DNA of 64,000 bases. It comes from Lentzea sp033794685 (GTDB lineage Bacteria > Actinomycetota > Actinomycetes > Mycobacteriales > Pseudonocardiaceae). The notes below the pieces were generated by a model that searched no databases, was not told the DNA's origin, and saw only the letters and a program-made list of their open reading frames with translations. The position numbers and the translations under genes were made by a program. The stretch is from assembly GCA_033794685.1 (NCBI GenBank), contig JARAYZ010000008.1; one strand, written 5' to 3'. Below are positions 31,495 to 39,916 of this stretch, one piece after another. The number at the start of each line of letters is the position of its first letter. Within the stretch, counting starts at the first letter, position 1.

Positions 31495-33174
31495 ATGGCC
31501 ACGCCGCAGACGTCACCGCGTGCCAAGCAGCGTCGCGGCGAGGGTCAGTGGGCACTCGGATACCGAGAGCCGCTGAACCCCAACGAGCGGAGCAAGAAGG
31601 ACGACAACCCGCTCAACGTCCGCGCCCGCATCGAGAACATCTACGCCCACGGCGGTTTCGACTCGATCGACCCTGCCGACCTGCGCGGACGGTTCCGCTG
31701 GTACGGCCTGTACACCCAGCGCAAGCCCGGCATCGACGGCGGCCGCACGGCCACGCTCGAGCCGGAGGAGCTGGACGACGAGTTCTTCATGATGCGCGTC
31801 CGCAGCGACGGCGGTGCGCTCACCACGCAGCAGCTGAGGGTTCTCGGTGAGATCTCGCAGACCTACGCGCGTGACACCGCGGACATCACCGACCGCCAGA
31901 ACATCCAGTACCACTGGATCCGGGTCGAGGACGTTCCCACGATCTGGCAGAAGCTCGAAGCGGTGAACCTCACGACGATGGAGGCGTGTGGCGACAGCCC
32001 GCGCGTCATCCTCGGCTCGCCGGTCGCGGGCATCTCGGTGGACGAGATCATCGACGGGCAGCCGGCGATCGACACGATCCTCGAGCGCTACATCGGTGAC
32101 CCGCGCTTCTCGAACCTGCCGCGCAAGTTCAAGACCGCCATCTCCGGTCTGCAGGACGTCGCGCACGAGATCCACGACATCGCGTTCGTCGGCGTGAACC
32201 ACCCCGAGCACGGGCCCGGCTTCGACCTCTGGGTCGGCGGCGGCCTGTCCACGAACCCCATGCTGGGCAAGCGTTTGGGCGCGTGGGTGCCGCTCGACGA
32301 GGTGCCGGACGTGTGGGAAGCCGTCATCTCCGTCTTCCGCGACTACGGCTACCGCCGCCTGCGTCACCGTGCGCGCATCAAGTTCCTCGTCGCCGACTGG
32401 GGCCCGGAGAAGTTCCGCCAGGTCGTCGAGGACGAGTACCTCAAGCGCAAGATGATCGACGGCCCCGCGCCGGAGCAGCTGGACCAGCAGCTCGACCACA
32501 TCGGCGTGCACAAGCAGAAGGACGGCCTGTTCTACGTCGGCGCCGCGCCCGTCGCGGGCCGCGTGTCGGGCTCGATCCTGGTCGAGGTCGCGAAGTACGC
32601 CGAACGGGCGGGCTCCGGCCGCGTCCGCTTCACGCCGCAGCAGAAGATCATCGTGCTGGACGTGCCCGAGGCCGAGATCCCCACGCTCAAGAGCGACCTC
32701 GCGAAGCTCGGCCTGCAGGTCGACCCGTCGCCGTGGCGCCGGGGCATCATGGCCTGCACCGGCATCGAGTTCTGCAAGCTCGCGATCGTCGAGACCAAGG
32801 CCCGCGCCCTCGACCTCGTCACGCAGCTCGAAGCCAACCTCAAGGACATCGTGGACGGCGTCACGGCGCCGATCACCGTGCACATCAACGGCTGCCCCAA
32901 CTCCTGCGCCCGCATCCAGACCGCGGACATCGGCCTCAAGGGCCAGATCGTCACGGACGAGTCGGGCAACCAGGTCGAGGGCTTCCAGGTGCACCTCGGT
33001 GGCGGGCTCGGCCTCGACGCCGGGTTCGGCCGGAAGTTGCGCGGCCACAAGGTGACCGCGGCCGAGCTGCCCGAGTACGTCGAGCGGGTGGTCCGGAACT
33101 TCGTGGCCCAGCGCGAGACCGACGAGCGGTTCGCGCAGTGGGTCGGCCGGGCGGAAGAGGGTTCGCTGCGATGA
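31495..33174 (+). CDS. Sulfite (nitrite/sulfite) reductase, ferredoxin-dependent
   Basis: 559 residues. It reduces sulfite to sulfide with siroheme and a [4Fe-4S] cluster. The cluster cysteines are CTGIEFC and CPNSC (C-x5-C ... C-x3-C), with NGCPNSCARIQTADIGLKG; N-terminal half-repeat with DRQNIQYHWIRVED and the two ferredoxin-like halves are clear. I chose the ATG at 31495 because CGGAGG sits 6 bases upstream; the ATG at 31489 abuts it. In Mycobacterium the orthologue is SirA/NirA beside cysH. Sulfite rather than nitrite is inferred from the operon. Confidence 0.93.
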   Translation: MATPQTSPRAKQRRGEGQWALGYREPLNPNERSKKDDNPLNVRARIENIYAHGGFDSIDPADLRGRFRWYGLYTQRKPGIDGGRTATLEPEELDDEFFMMRVRSDGGALTTQQLRVLGEISQTYARDTADITDRQNIQYHWIRVEDVPTIWQKLEAVNLTTMEACGDSPRVILGSPVAGISVDEIIDGQPAIDTILERYIGDPRFSNLPRKFKTAISGLQDVAHEIHDIAFVGVNHPEHGPGFDLWVGGGLSTNPMLGKRLGAWVPLDEVPDVWEAVISVFRDYGYRRLRHRARIKFLVADWGPEKFRQVVEDEYLKRKMIDGPAPEQLDQQLDHIGVHKQKDGLFYVGAAPVAGRVSGSILVEVAKYAERAGSGRVRFTPQQKIIVLDVPEAEIPTLKSDLAKLGLQVDPSPWRRGIMACTGIEFCKLAIVETKARALDLVTQLEANLKDIVDGVTAPITVHINGCPNSCARIQTADIGLKGQIVTDESGNQVEGFQVHLGGGLGLDAGFGRKLRGHKVTAAELPEYVERVVRNFVAQRETDERFAQWVGRAEEGSLR

Positions 33175-33329
33175 CTGAGAGGGCGACGCCGTTCTACTGC
33201 CCCTACTGCGGTGACGAGGACCTCCGGCCGCAGGAGGAACCCAGCTACGCGTGGCTGTGCACCGGGTGCCGCCGCGTCTTCAAGGTCTCGTTCGTCGGGC
33301 TCAACCTGCCGCAGGAGGTGAAGAAGTGA
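33171..33329 (+). CDS. Small zinc-ribbon protein of the sulfur operon (52 aa)
   Basis: MTERATPFYCPYCGDEDLRP, then WLCTGCRRVFKVSF: two C-x2-C pairs (CPYC, CTGC) in a rubredoxin/zinc-ribbon arrangement. ATGA overlap with the reductase gene and GTGA overlap with cysH fix its place between the two iron-sulfur enzymes. It could be an electron carrier (rubredoxin-like) or an iron-sulfur/zinc accessory protein; such small proteins recur beside actinobacterial sulfite reductases. Activity unproven. Confidence 0.85.
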   Translation: MTERATPFYCPYCGDEDLRPQEEPSYAWLCTGCRRVFKVSFVGLNLPQEVKK

Positions 33330-34009
33330 GCGATCTCAAGATCGTCGCCGACGCGGCCGAGCAGGAACTGCGGGACGCGAGCCCCGAAGAGGCGCTGGAG
33401 TGGGTGGCGCGGACGTTCGGCGACAACTACATCGTCGCCTCCAACATGCAGGACGCCGTGCTGATCGACCTCGCCGCCAAGGTGAAGCCGAACTTCGACG
33501 TGCTGTTCCTGGAGACGGGTTACCACTTCCCGGAGACCATCGGCGTGCGTGACGCCGTCGGCGTCGTCTACCCGGACGTGCGGATCGTCAACGCCGCCGC
33601 CGAGCAGTCGGTCGAAGACCAGGAACGCGAGTTCGGCCTGCTGTACCAGTCGGATCCGGCCACGTGCTGCAACCTGCGCAAGGTCGTGCCGCTGCGCCGG
33701 GAGCTCGCGAAGTACGACGCGTGGGTCACCGGTGTGCGCCGCGTGGACGCCCCGACTCGGGCGAACACGCCGATCGTGCAGTGGGACGACCGCAACGGCC
33801 TGGTGAAGATCAACCCGATCGCTCCGTGGAGCGACGACGAGTTCAACGCCTACATCAGCGAGAAGGGCATCCTCGAGAACCTGTTGGTGCAGGAGGGATA
33901 CCCCTCGATCGGTTGCTTGCCGTGCACCGCGAAGCCGTTGCCGGGCGCGGACGCCCGCAGCGGCCGGTGGGCCGGTCAGTCGAAGACGGAATGTGGGTTG
34001 CACGGATGA
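33326..34009 (+). CDS. cysH: Phosphoadenylyl/adenylyl-sulfate reductase
   Basis: 227 residues. PAPS-reductase fold: IVASNMQDAVLIDLAAKVKPNFDVLFLETGYHFPET. Cysteines CC (in ATCCNLRKVVPL) and CxxC (GCLPCTAKPLPG) bind the [4Fe-4S] cluster that marks the APS-using type, and ECGLHG near the C-terminus carries the catalytic Cys. It therefore probably reduces APS directly to sulfite, with no need for an APS kinase, and no cysC is seen here. GTG start overlaps the zinc-ribbon gene stop. Confidence 0.95.
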   Translation: MSDLKIVADAAEQELRDASPEEALEWVARTFGDNYIVASNMQDAVLIDLAAKVKPNFDVLFLETGYHFPETIGVRDAVGVVYPDVRIVNAAAEQSVEDQEREFGLLYQSDPATCCNLRKVVPLRRELAKYDAWVTGVRRVDAPTRANTPIVQWDDRNGLVKINPIAPWSDDEFNAYISEKGILENLLVQEGYPSIGCLPCTAKPLPGADARSGRWAGQSKTECGLHG

Positions 34010-34905
34010 CACTCGCGCTCGACACCCTGGGACGTCTCGAATCCGAGGCGATCCACATCTTCCGCGAGGTCGCGGGTGAGTTCGACCGGCCGGTGATCCT
34101 CTTCTCCGGCGGCAAGGACTCGACGCTGCTGCTGCACCTCGCGATCAAGGCGTTCTACCCGGCTCCGGTGCCGTTCCCGTTGCTGCACGTCGACACCGGG
34201 CACAACTTCGACGAGGTCATCGAGTTCCGCGACCGCGTCGTCGCGCAACACGGTCTGCGTCTCGAGGTCGCGAAGGTCCAGGACTGGATCGACGACGGCC
34301 GCCTCGAAGAGCGTCCGGACGGCACGCGCAACCCGTTGCAGACGGTGCCGCTGCTGGACTCGATCACGCAGCACAAGTTCGACGCGGTCTTCGGCGGCGG
34401 ACGCCGGGACGAGGAACGCGCCCGCGCCAAGGAACGGATCTTCAGCCTGCGCACGGCGTTCGGCCAGTGGGACCCGAAGCGCCAGCGCCCGGAACTGTGG
34501 AACCTCTACAACGGCCGGCACCGCGCCGGTGAGCACGTCCGCGTGTTCCCGCTGTCCAACTGGACCGAGCTCGACGTGTGGAACTACATCGAGCGCGAGG
34601 GCATCGAGCTGCCGGACATCTACTACTCGCACCAGCGCGACGTGTTCCTGCGTGACGGCATGTGGCTCGCCGAGGGCCCGTGGGGCACGGTGCGCGAGGG
34701 CGAGACGTTGCTGCGCAAGACGGTTCGCTACCGCACGGTCGGCGACGGCTCCTGCACGGGCGCCGTCGAGTCCGACGCCGCCGACATCCAAGCGGTGATC
34801 GCCGAGGTCTCCGCTTCACGACTGACCGAGCGCGGCGCGACACGTGCCGACGACCGGTTGTCCGAGGCCGCCATGGAAGACCGCAAGCGGGAGGGCTACT
34901 TCTAA
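34006..34905 (+). CDS. cysD: Sulfate adenylyltransferase subunit 2
   Basis: 299 residues. PP-loop ATP pyrophosphatase motif ILFSGGKDSTLLLHLA, then HVDTGHNFDEVIEFRD, VFGGGRRDEERARAKERIFSLR and WTELDVWNYIEREGIELP, the CysD blocks. With CysN it makes APS from sulfate and ATP. ATGA overlap with cysH; the TAA stop is directly followed by the cysN ATG. It ends with EAAMEDRKREGYF, the usual CysD C-terminus. Confidence 0.96.
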   Translation: MTLALDTLGRLESEAIHIFREVAGEFDRPVILFSGGKDSTLLLHLAIKAFYPAPVPFPLLHVDTGHNFDEVIEFRDRVVAQHGLRLEVAKVQDWIDDGRLEERPDGTRNPLQTVPLLDSITQHKFDAVFGGGRRDEERARAKERIFSLRTAFGQWDPKRQRPELWNLYNGRHRAGEHVRVFPLSNWTELDVWNYIEREGIELPDIYYSHQRDVFLRDGMWLAEGPWGTVREGETLLRKTVRYRTVGDGSCTGAVESDAADIQAVIAEVSASRLTERGATRADDRLSEAAMEDRKREGYF

Positions 34906-36249
34906 ATGAGCGACCTGTTGAGGCTGGCTACCGCAGGCAGCGTGGACGATGGGAAGTCCACGCTCGTCGGCAGGTTGCTCTACGACACCAAGTCCGTGCT
35001 CGCGGACACGCTCGACGCCGTGCACCGCGCGAGCGCCGACCGCGGTCTCGCGACCCCGGACCTGTCGTTGCTGGTCGACGGCCTGCGTTCGGAACGCGAG
35101 CAGGGCATCACGATCGACGTGGCGTACCGGTACTTCGCGACGCCCAAGCGGTCGTTCGTGCTCGCGGACACCCCGGGCCACGTGCAGTACACCCGCAACA
35201 CCGTGACGGGCGCGTCCACCGCGCAGCTCGCGGTCCTGCTCGTGGACGCGCGCAAGGGCGTCATCGAGCAGACCCGGCGCCACGCGGCGGTTCTCGCGCT
35301 GCTGGGCGTGCCGAGGCTCGTCCTCGCGGTCAACAAGATCGACCTCGTGGACTACGACGAGGTGACGTTCTCCCGCATCGCCAAGGAGTTCACGGCGCAC
35401 GCCACGGCCCTGGGCTACACCGAGGACTCGGTCGTCGAGATCCCGGTGTCGGCGCTGGCGGGCGACAACGTCGTGGAGAAGTCCGCGAACACGCCCTGGT
35501 ACTCCGGCCCGACGCTGCTGGAGCACCTGGAGACGGTGCCGGTCGAGCCCGACCCGCACGACGCGCCGTTCCGCTTCCCGGTGCAGTACGTGATCCGCCC
35601 TCGCACGGCCGAGCACCTCGACTACCGGGGGTACGCCGGTCTGGTCGCGGCGGGCACGGTCAAGCCGGGTGACGAGATCGTGGTGCTGCCGTCCGGGCGG
35701 CGCTCGAAGGTCACGAAGATCGACACGGCAGATGGCGAACTGGCGGAGGCGGCGGCCGGCCAGTCCGTGACGTTGTTGCTGGCGGACGACATCGACATCT
35801 CCCGCGGCGACCTGATCTCGGTGGCGGGCAACGAGCCCAACGTCACCGACGAGCTGGACGCCACCCTCTGCTGGCTCGCGGAGAAGCCGCTGCGGGCCGG
35901 GGCCCGAGTCCTCGTCAAGCACGGCACGCGCACCGTGCAGGCGATGGTCACCGAGCTGCGCGACCGCTTCGACGAGCAGAACCTGTCCAGTGTGGACAGC
36001 CCTGCCTCGTTGGAGCTGAACGAGATCGGCCGAGTGGCTCTGCGTCTCGCAGAGCCCGTTCCGCTGGACGACTACAGCTTCAGCCGGCGCACCGGGTCCT
36101 TCCTGGTGATCGACGCGAGTGATGGTTCCACTCTCGCCGCCGGACTGGTCGGGGCTCCGCTGCCGCTGCTTGAGGACGGCGTGGAGAGCTGTACCGGGGG
36201 TAGCGCCGCTACCCCCGACAACCACGCCCTTGTCTCCCCCGGTCCCTGA
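34906..36249 (+). CDS. cysN: Sulfate adenylyltransferase subunit 1 (GTPase)
   Basis: 447 residues, without the fused APS kinase found in mycobacterial CysNC. GTPase motifs: TAGSVDDGKSTLVGRLLYDTK (G1), REQGITIDVAYRYF (G2), DTPGHVQYTRNTVTGAS (G3), NKIDLVDY (G4). GTP hydrolysis drives APS formation by CysD. The usual family end (GLVGAPLPLL) is followed by a 26-residue tail that contains a strong mRNA hairpin. Confidence 0.95.
   Translation: MSDLLRLATAGSVDDGKSTLVGRLLYDTKSVLADTLDAVHRASADRGLATPDLSLLVDGLRSEREQGITIDVAYRYFATPKRSFVLADTPGHVQYTRNTVTGASTAQLAVLLVDARKGVIEQTRRHAAVLALLGVPRLVLAVNKIDLVDYDEVTFSRIAKEFTAHATALGYTEDSVVEIPVSALAGDNVVEKSANTPWYSGPTLLEHLETVPVEPDPHDAPFRFPVQYVIRPRTAEHLDYRGYAGLVAAGTVKPGDEIVVLPSGRRSKVTKIDTADGELAEAAAGQSVTLLLADDIDISRGDLISVAGNEPNVTDELDATLCWLAEKPLRAGARVLVKHGTRTVQAMVTELRDRFDEQNLSSVDSPASLELNEIGRVALRLAEPVPLDDYSFSRRTGSFLVIDASDGSTLAAGLVGAPLPLLEDGVESCTGGSAATPDNHALVSPGP
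36196..36216 (+). promoter_or_regulatory. GC hairpin in the 3' end of cysN
   Basis: GGGGGTAGC, loop GCC, GCTACCCCC: a 9-bp perfect stem with a 3-base loop, 33 bases before the cysN stop and 48 bases before the solute-binding protein gene. No T-run follows. It may stabilise or partly terminate the upstream mRNA and lower expression of the transporter genes. Confidence 0.5.
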
Positions 36250-36263
36250 AAGGCCACACTTCC

Positions 36264-37313
36264 GTGAACCTCAAGCCCGCCATCGCCGTCACACTGATCG
36301 CCCTGACAGCCCTGTCCGGTTGCAGCCGCGCCGGCACCTCCGAGACTCCCGCCGCCGAGTCCAAGGGCGCCGCCGCCGAGGTCCGCCTCGGGTACTTCCC
36401 GAACATCACCCACGCCGCCGCTCTGATCGGCGTCGAAAAGGGCCTGTACGCGAAGGAACTCGGCAACACCAAGCTGACGACGCAGACGTTCAACGCGGGC
36501 CCCGACGAGGTCAACGCCCTGCTGGGCGAGTCCCTCGACATCGCCTACATCGGCTCCGGACCGGCGATCAACGCCTACTCGAAGTCCAAGGGCGAGGCCG
36601 TGAAGCTCATCGCCGGCGCGACCTCGGGTGGCGCGCAGCTCGTGGTGAAGCCCGAGATCAACTCGATCGAGGACCTCAAGGGCAAGGTCGTCGCCACGCC
36701 GCAGCTCGCGAACACGCAGGACGTGTCGCTGAAGAAGTACCTGGCGGAGAAGAACCTCACCGGCCAGGTCACCGTGCAGAACGTGGAGAACGCCGCGTCG
36801 CTCGACCTGTTCAAGAAGGGCGACATCCAGGCCGCGTGGGCGCCGCAGCCGTGGTCGGCGCGCATCGTCGCCGAGGGCGGCGGCAAGGTGCTGCTGGACG
36901 AGAAGACGCTGTGGGAGGGCGGGGCGTTCCCGACCACCGTGGTCATCGTGCGGACGAAGTTCCTGCAGGAGCACCCCGAGACCGTCGAGGCCGTGCTGAA
37001 GGGCCACGTCGCCGCGATCGACTGGGCGAAGGCGAACAAGGACGAGGCCAAGAAGTCCGCGAACGCCCACCTCGAGAAGCTCACGTCCAAGAAGCTCGGT
37101 GACAAGATCCTCGACGCCGCGTGGGACAACATCGAGCTCACGACCGACGCGCAGGCCAAGCACTTCCCGCAGCTGGCGAAGGACGCCGTGACGGCGGGCG
37201 TGGCCAAGGAGGCCGCGAACGTCGCCGGGTACGCCGACTTCACGTTGCTGAACAAGGTTCTCCAGGCACAGGGCAAGCCGCAGGTGCAAGCAGCAGGACT
37301 GGACCAGAAGTAA
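36264..37313 (+). CDS. ABC transporter substrate-binding lipoprotein (SsuA-like, sulfonate/taurine type)
   Basis: 349 residues from a GTG. Lipoprotein signal MNLKPAIAVTLIALTALSGC with the lipobox LSGC. Mature part is the SsuA/TauA fold: VRLGYFPNITHAAALIGVEKGLYAKELG, QTFNAGPDEVNALLGESLDIAYIGSGPAINAY, GATSGGAQLVV and FPTTVVIVRTKFLQEHPETVEAVLKGH. It binds its ligand outside the membrane and delivers it to the permease. The sulfur operon context favours sulfonates or sulfate over nitrate or thiamine precursors. Confidence 0.88.
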   Translation: MNLKPAIAVTLIALTALSGCSRAGTSETPAAESKGAAAEVRLGYFPNITHAAALIGVEKGLYAKELGNTKLTTQTFNAGPDEVNALLGESLDIAYIGSGPAINAYSKSKGEAVKLIAGATSGGAQLVVKPEINSIEDLKGKVVATPQLANTQDVSLKKYLAEKNLTGQVTVQNVENAASLDLFKKGDIQAAWAPQPWSARIVAEGGGKVLLDEKTLWEGGAFPTTVVIVRTKFLQEHPETVEAVLKGHVAAIDWAKANKDEAKKSANAHLEKLTSKKLGDKILDAAWDNIELTTDAQAKHFPQLAKDAVTAGVAKEAANVAGYADFTLLNKVLQAQGKPQVQAAGLDQK

Positions 37314-37345
37314 GTCTCTGACGCCGAGGGGAAAGGCACACGACC

Positions 37346-38122
37346 ATGACCGCCACGCTCGAGACCACTGTTCTGTCCACTGTGGATACTGCCGTTGAAC
37401 TGGCCGGAGTCCGGAAGGTGTTCGGCCACGGCAACTCGGCCGTGGTAGCGCTCGACGGGGTCGACCTGAAGGTCAAGCCCGGAGAGTTCGTGTGCCTTCT
37501 CGGCGCGTCCGGCTGCGGCAAGAGCACGCTGCTCAACATCGTCGCGGGCCTCGACGCTGCGACGTCGGGCTCGTTGCAGCTCAACACGTCCCGCCCGGCC
37601 GTGATGTTCCAGGAGCCCGCGCTGATGCCGTGGCTCACCGCCACCCGCAACGTCGAACTGGCGTTGCGCTTCGCCGGTGTCGGCCGCCTGGCGCGCAAGC
37701 GTCGCGCGCTGGAACTGCTGGAACTGGTGCGCCTGGGCGACGTCGCGGACAAGCGTCCGCACGAGCTGTCCGGCGGTATGCGTCAGCGCGTGGCTCTGGC
37801 CCGCGCGCTGGCGTCCACCACCGTGTCCGCGGACGGCGCTCCCGCCCTGCTGCTGATGGACGAGCCGTTCGCGGCCCTCGACGCCATCACGCGTGACGTG
37901 CTGCAGAGCGAACTGCTGCGCGTCTGGGAGACCACGAACACCGCGATCATCTTCGTGACGCACGACGTGCGCGAGGCCGTTCGCCTGGGCCAGCGCGTCG
38001 TGCTGCTGTCCTCCCGTCCCGGCCGCGTCGTGCGCGAGTGGGACGTCCGCGATTCGTCGGACGAGGTCCTCGACGAGATCAACACCCACCTGCGAGAGGT
38101 CATCAGTGGCCACGCCTCCTGA
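37346..38122 (+). CDS. ABC transporter ATP-binding protein (SsuB/TauB-like)
   Basis: 258 residues. Walker A LGASGCGKSTLLNIVAG, Q-loop FQEPALMPWL, signature LSGGMRQRVALARAL, Walker B LLLMDEPFAALD, H-loop FVTHDVREAV. It powers the sulfonate-type importer. The permease GTG lies 17 bases inside its 3' end. The N-terminal LETTVLSTVDTAVELAGVRKVFGHG and the C-terminal REWDVRDSSDEVLDEINTHLREV are typical of the family. Confidence 0.93.
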   Translation: MTATLETTVLSTVDTAVELAGVRKVFGHGNSAVVALDGVDLKVKPGEFVCLLGASGCGKSTLLNIVAGLDAATSGSLQLNTSRPAVMFQEPALMPWLTATRNVELALRFAGVGRLARKRRALELLELVRLGDVADKRPHELSGGMRQRVALARALASTTVSADGAPALLLMDEPFAALDAITRDVLQSELLRVWETTNTAIIFVTHDVREAVRLGQRVVLLSSRPGRVVREWDVRDSSDEVLDEINTHLREVISGHAS

Positions 38123-38978
38123 CACGCTCGACAAGGTCGGCGCCGGCCTCGACGCGCTCGACGTGCCCATGGAGGCACATCGGCCGCCGATCTGGCGCCG
38201 CTTCCTGAAGACGGGCGTGCCACCCCTCATCGCCTTCGCGCTGCTCCTGGGCGTGTGGCAGGGGTTGTGGGCTTCGGCTCTGCTGCCGGAGTTCCAGCTG
38301 CCCGCACCGGTCAACGTGTGGAACGAACTCGTCCGCTCGATCTCCACCGGTGAGGCGTTCGGCATCCTGTGGACCTCGCTGCACCGCGCGGTGCTCGGGT
38401 TCCTGGCGGCGGTCGTGATCGCGACGCCACTGGGTCTGCTGATCGCCAAGGTCCGGGTGGTGCGCGCCGCGATCGGCTCGTTGCTGACCGGCCTGCAGTC
38501 ACTTCCTTCCGTCGCCTGGGTTCCGGCCGCGATCCTGTGGTTCGGCGTGACGCCGTCCACGATCTACTTCGTGGTGCTGATGGGCTCGGTCCCGTCCATC
38601 GCGAACGGCCTGGTGGCAGGCATCGACCAGATCCCGCCACTGCTGCCCCGCGTCGGCCGCGCACTGGGCGCGGGCCGTCTCGCGTCAGCTCGCCACATCC
38701 TGCTGCCCGCCGCCCTGCCCGGTTACCTCGCCGGTCTCAAGCAGGGCTGGGCGTTCTCGTGGCGGTCGCTGATGGCCGCAGAGATCATCGCGACCTCACC
38801 CCAACTCGGCGTCGGCCTCGGCCAGTACCTGCACAACGGTTCGTCGCTGAACGACATCAACATGGTGATCGCGGCGATCTTCCTGATCCTGTTGGTGGGC
38901 ATCGGGATCGAACTGCTGCTGTTCCGCCCGCTGGAGCGCGCCGTGCTGCGGGCCCGTGGACTGACGGGGGCGTTGTGA
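38106..38978 (+). CDS. ABC transporter permease (SsuC/TauC-like)
   Basis: 290 residues, GTG start. About six membrane helices with the BPD-type EAA loop as GRALGAGRLASARHILLPAALPGYLAGLKQGWAFSWRSLMAAEIIA and the conserved LQSLPSVAWVPAAILWFG. Forms the channel for the SsuA/B-like partners. The stop overlaps the GTG of the chelatase gene (GTGA), so cofactor synthesis and import are translationally linked. Confidence 0.92.
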   Translation: MATPPDTLDKVGAGLDALDVPMEAHRPPIWRRFLKTGVPPLIAFALLLGVWQGLWASALLPEFQLPAPVNVWNELVRSISTGEAFGILWTSLHRAVLGFLAAVVIATPLGLLIAKVRVVRAAIGSLLTGLQSLPSVAWVPAAILWFGVTPSTIYFVVLMGSVPSIANGLVAGIDQIPPLLPRVGRALGAGRLASARHILLPAALPGYLAGLKQGWAFSWRSLMAAEIIATSPQLGVGLGQYLHNGSSLNDINMVIAAIFLILLVGIGIELLLFRPLERAVLRARGLTGAL

Positions 38979-39670
38979 TTCCTCTTGTCGCTGTCGCGCA
39001 TGGCAGCCGCGATCCCCGTTCGGCCGCGTCGATCCACGCGCTGCTGGACGTGGTGCGCTCGTTGCGGCCCGAGTTGGACGTCCGCGGGTGCTTCCTGGAC
39101 CTGTGCGCACCCCGGCTGAGCGACGTGCTGCGCGGCCCGGCCGTGGTCGTACCTTTGTTGCTGGGCAAGGCTTATCACGCCCGCGTCGACGTGCCGGCGG
39201 CCGTCGCCGAGTCCCGGGTTCCCGCCGTGGTGACGGACGTGCTGGGACCGGACCCGCGGCTGGAGTCGGCGGCGTTGCGCCGGCTCTCCGAGGCCGGGGT
39301 CTCGTTCGGCGACCGGTCGCTGGGTGTCGTGCTCGCGGGTGCCGGGTCGTCGCACGCGCCGGCGAACGAGGCCGTGGCTCGGGTCGCGCGGCGGTGGGCA
39401 CGTGAGTCCGGGTGGGCCGGGGTGGAGGCGGCGTTCGCGTCGATCGCCTCGCCTTCCGTTCCGGAGGCTGTCGAGAAGCTGAAAGCGAAGGGCGCCAAGC
39501 GGATCGCTGTGGCATCGTGGTTCCTGGCGCCGGGGTTGTTGCCGGACAAGGTCGCGTCGTTGGCGGGCGATGCCGTGGTGGCGCGGCCGTTGGGGGACGA
39601 CGTGGAGGTCGCGCAGCTCGTGCTGGACCGGTACGACGAGGCGTCGGCACGGCAGACTGTCGCTGCTTAG
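38975..39670 (+). CDS. Sirohydrochlorin chelatase (CbiX/SirB family)
   Basis: 231 residues, GTG start. Tandem chelatase folds: LVAVAHGSRDPRSAASIHALLDVV with the metal-binding His of AHGSRDP, then VVVPLLLGKAYHARVDVPAAVAES with the second His; LAGAGSSHAPANEAV starts the second half. It inserts iron into sirohydrochlorin to give siroheme, needed by the sulfite reductase at the start of the operon. Cobalt use (CbiX) is possible, but no cobalamin genes are nearby. The corresponding Mycobacterium gene is che1 next to cysH. Confidence 0.9.
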   Translation: MIPLVAVAHGSRDPRSAASIHALLDVVRSLRPELDVRGCFLDLCAPRLSDVLRGPAVVVPLLLGKAYHARVDVPAAVAESRVPAVVTDVLGPDPRLESAALRRLSEAGVSFGDRSLGVVLAGAGSSHAPANEAVARVARRWARESGWAGVEAAFASIASPSVPEAVEKLKAKGAKRIAVASWFLAPGLLPDKVASLAGDAVVARPLGDDVEVAQLVLDRYDEASARQTVAA

Positions 39671-39916
39671 GTTGTGCGGCAAGCACGTCCTTGGATCGCG
39701 TCCAATGACGCGAATCAGTCCCGTGGCGATCCGCATCGAACCCTGAAAGCGCGAAGCCCAGGCAGCAACCGTCCGGAAGCGCACCTGGGCTCACTTCCTC
39801 CGCCTAGTGGCAGAGGCTCTGCCACAAGCCTAGCGCGTCTGACCCCAACTCCGCCGATTCCACCCGACGCCGGACCTCGGCGTGGTACCAACTGCGCGAC
39901 GACACCGGGGGGCGAC
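39671..39916. other. Intergenic region with structured segments, possible RNA element
   Basis: 246 bases without a gene. It holds an 8-bp stem AGCCCAGG/CCTGGGCT (39755-39762 with 39784-39791, 21-base loop), then a near-perfect palindrome GTGGCAGAG-G-CTCTGCCAC (39807-39825). The two structures are only 15 bases apart and nothing U-rich follows the first. It could end the sulfur operon or be a structured leader for the membrane protein at 39917. No riboswitch family I know fits, so the type is left open. Confidence 0.45.

Noticed and set aside
36264..38978. ABC transporter as a nitrate or thiamine-precursor importer
   Set aside because: The SsuA/THI5 fold alone would allow this, but the overlap with the chelatase gene and the cys operon favours a sulfur substrate; kept as sulfonate-type without a fixed ligand.
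38975..39670. Cobalamin-pathway CbiX with a cobalamin riboswitch downstream
   Set aside because: No B12-box-like sequence and no cobalamin genes nearby; siroheme use fits the operon better.
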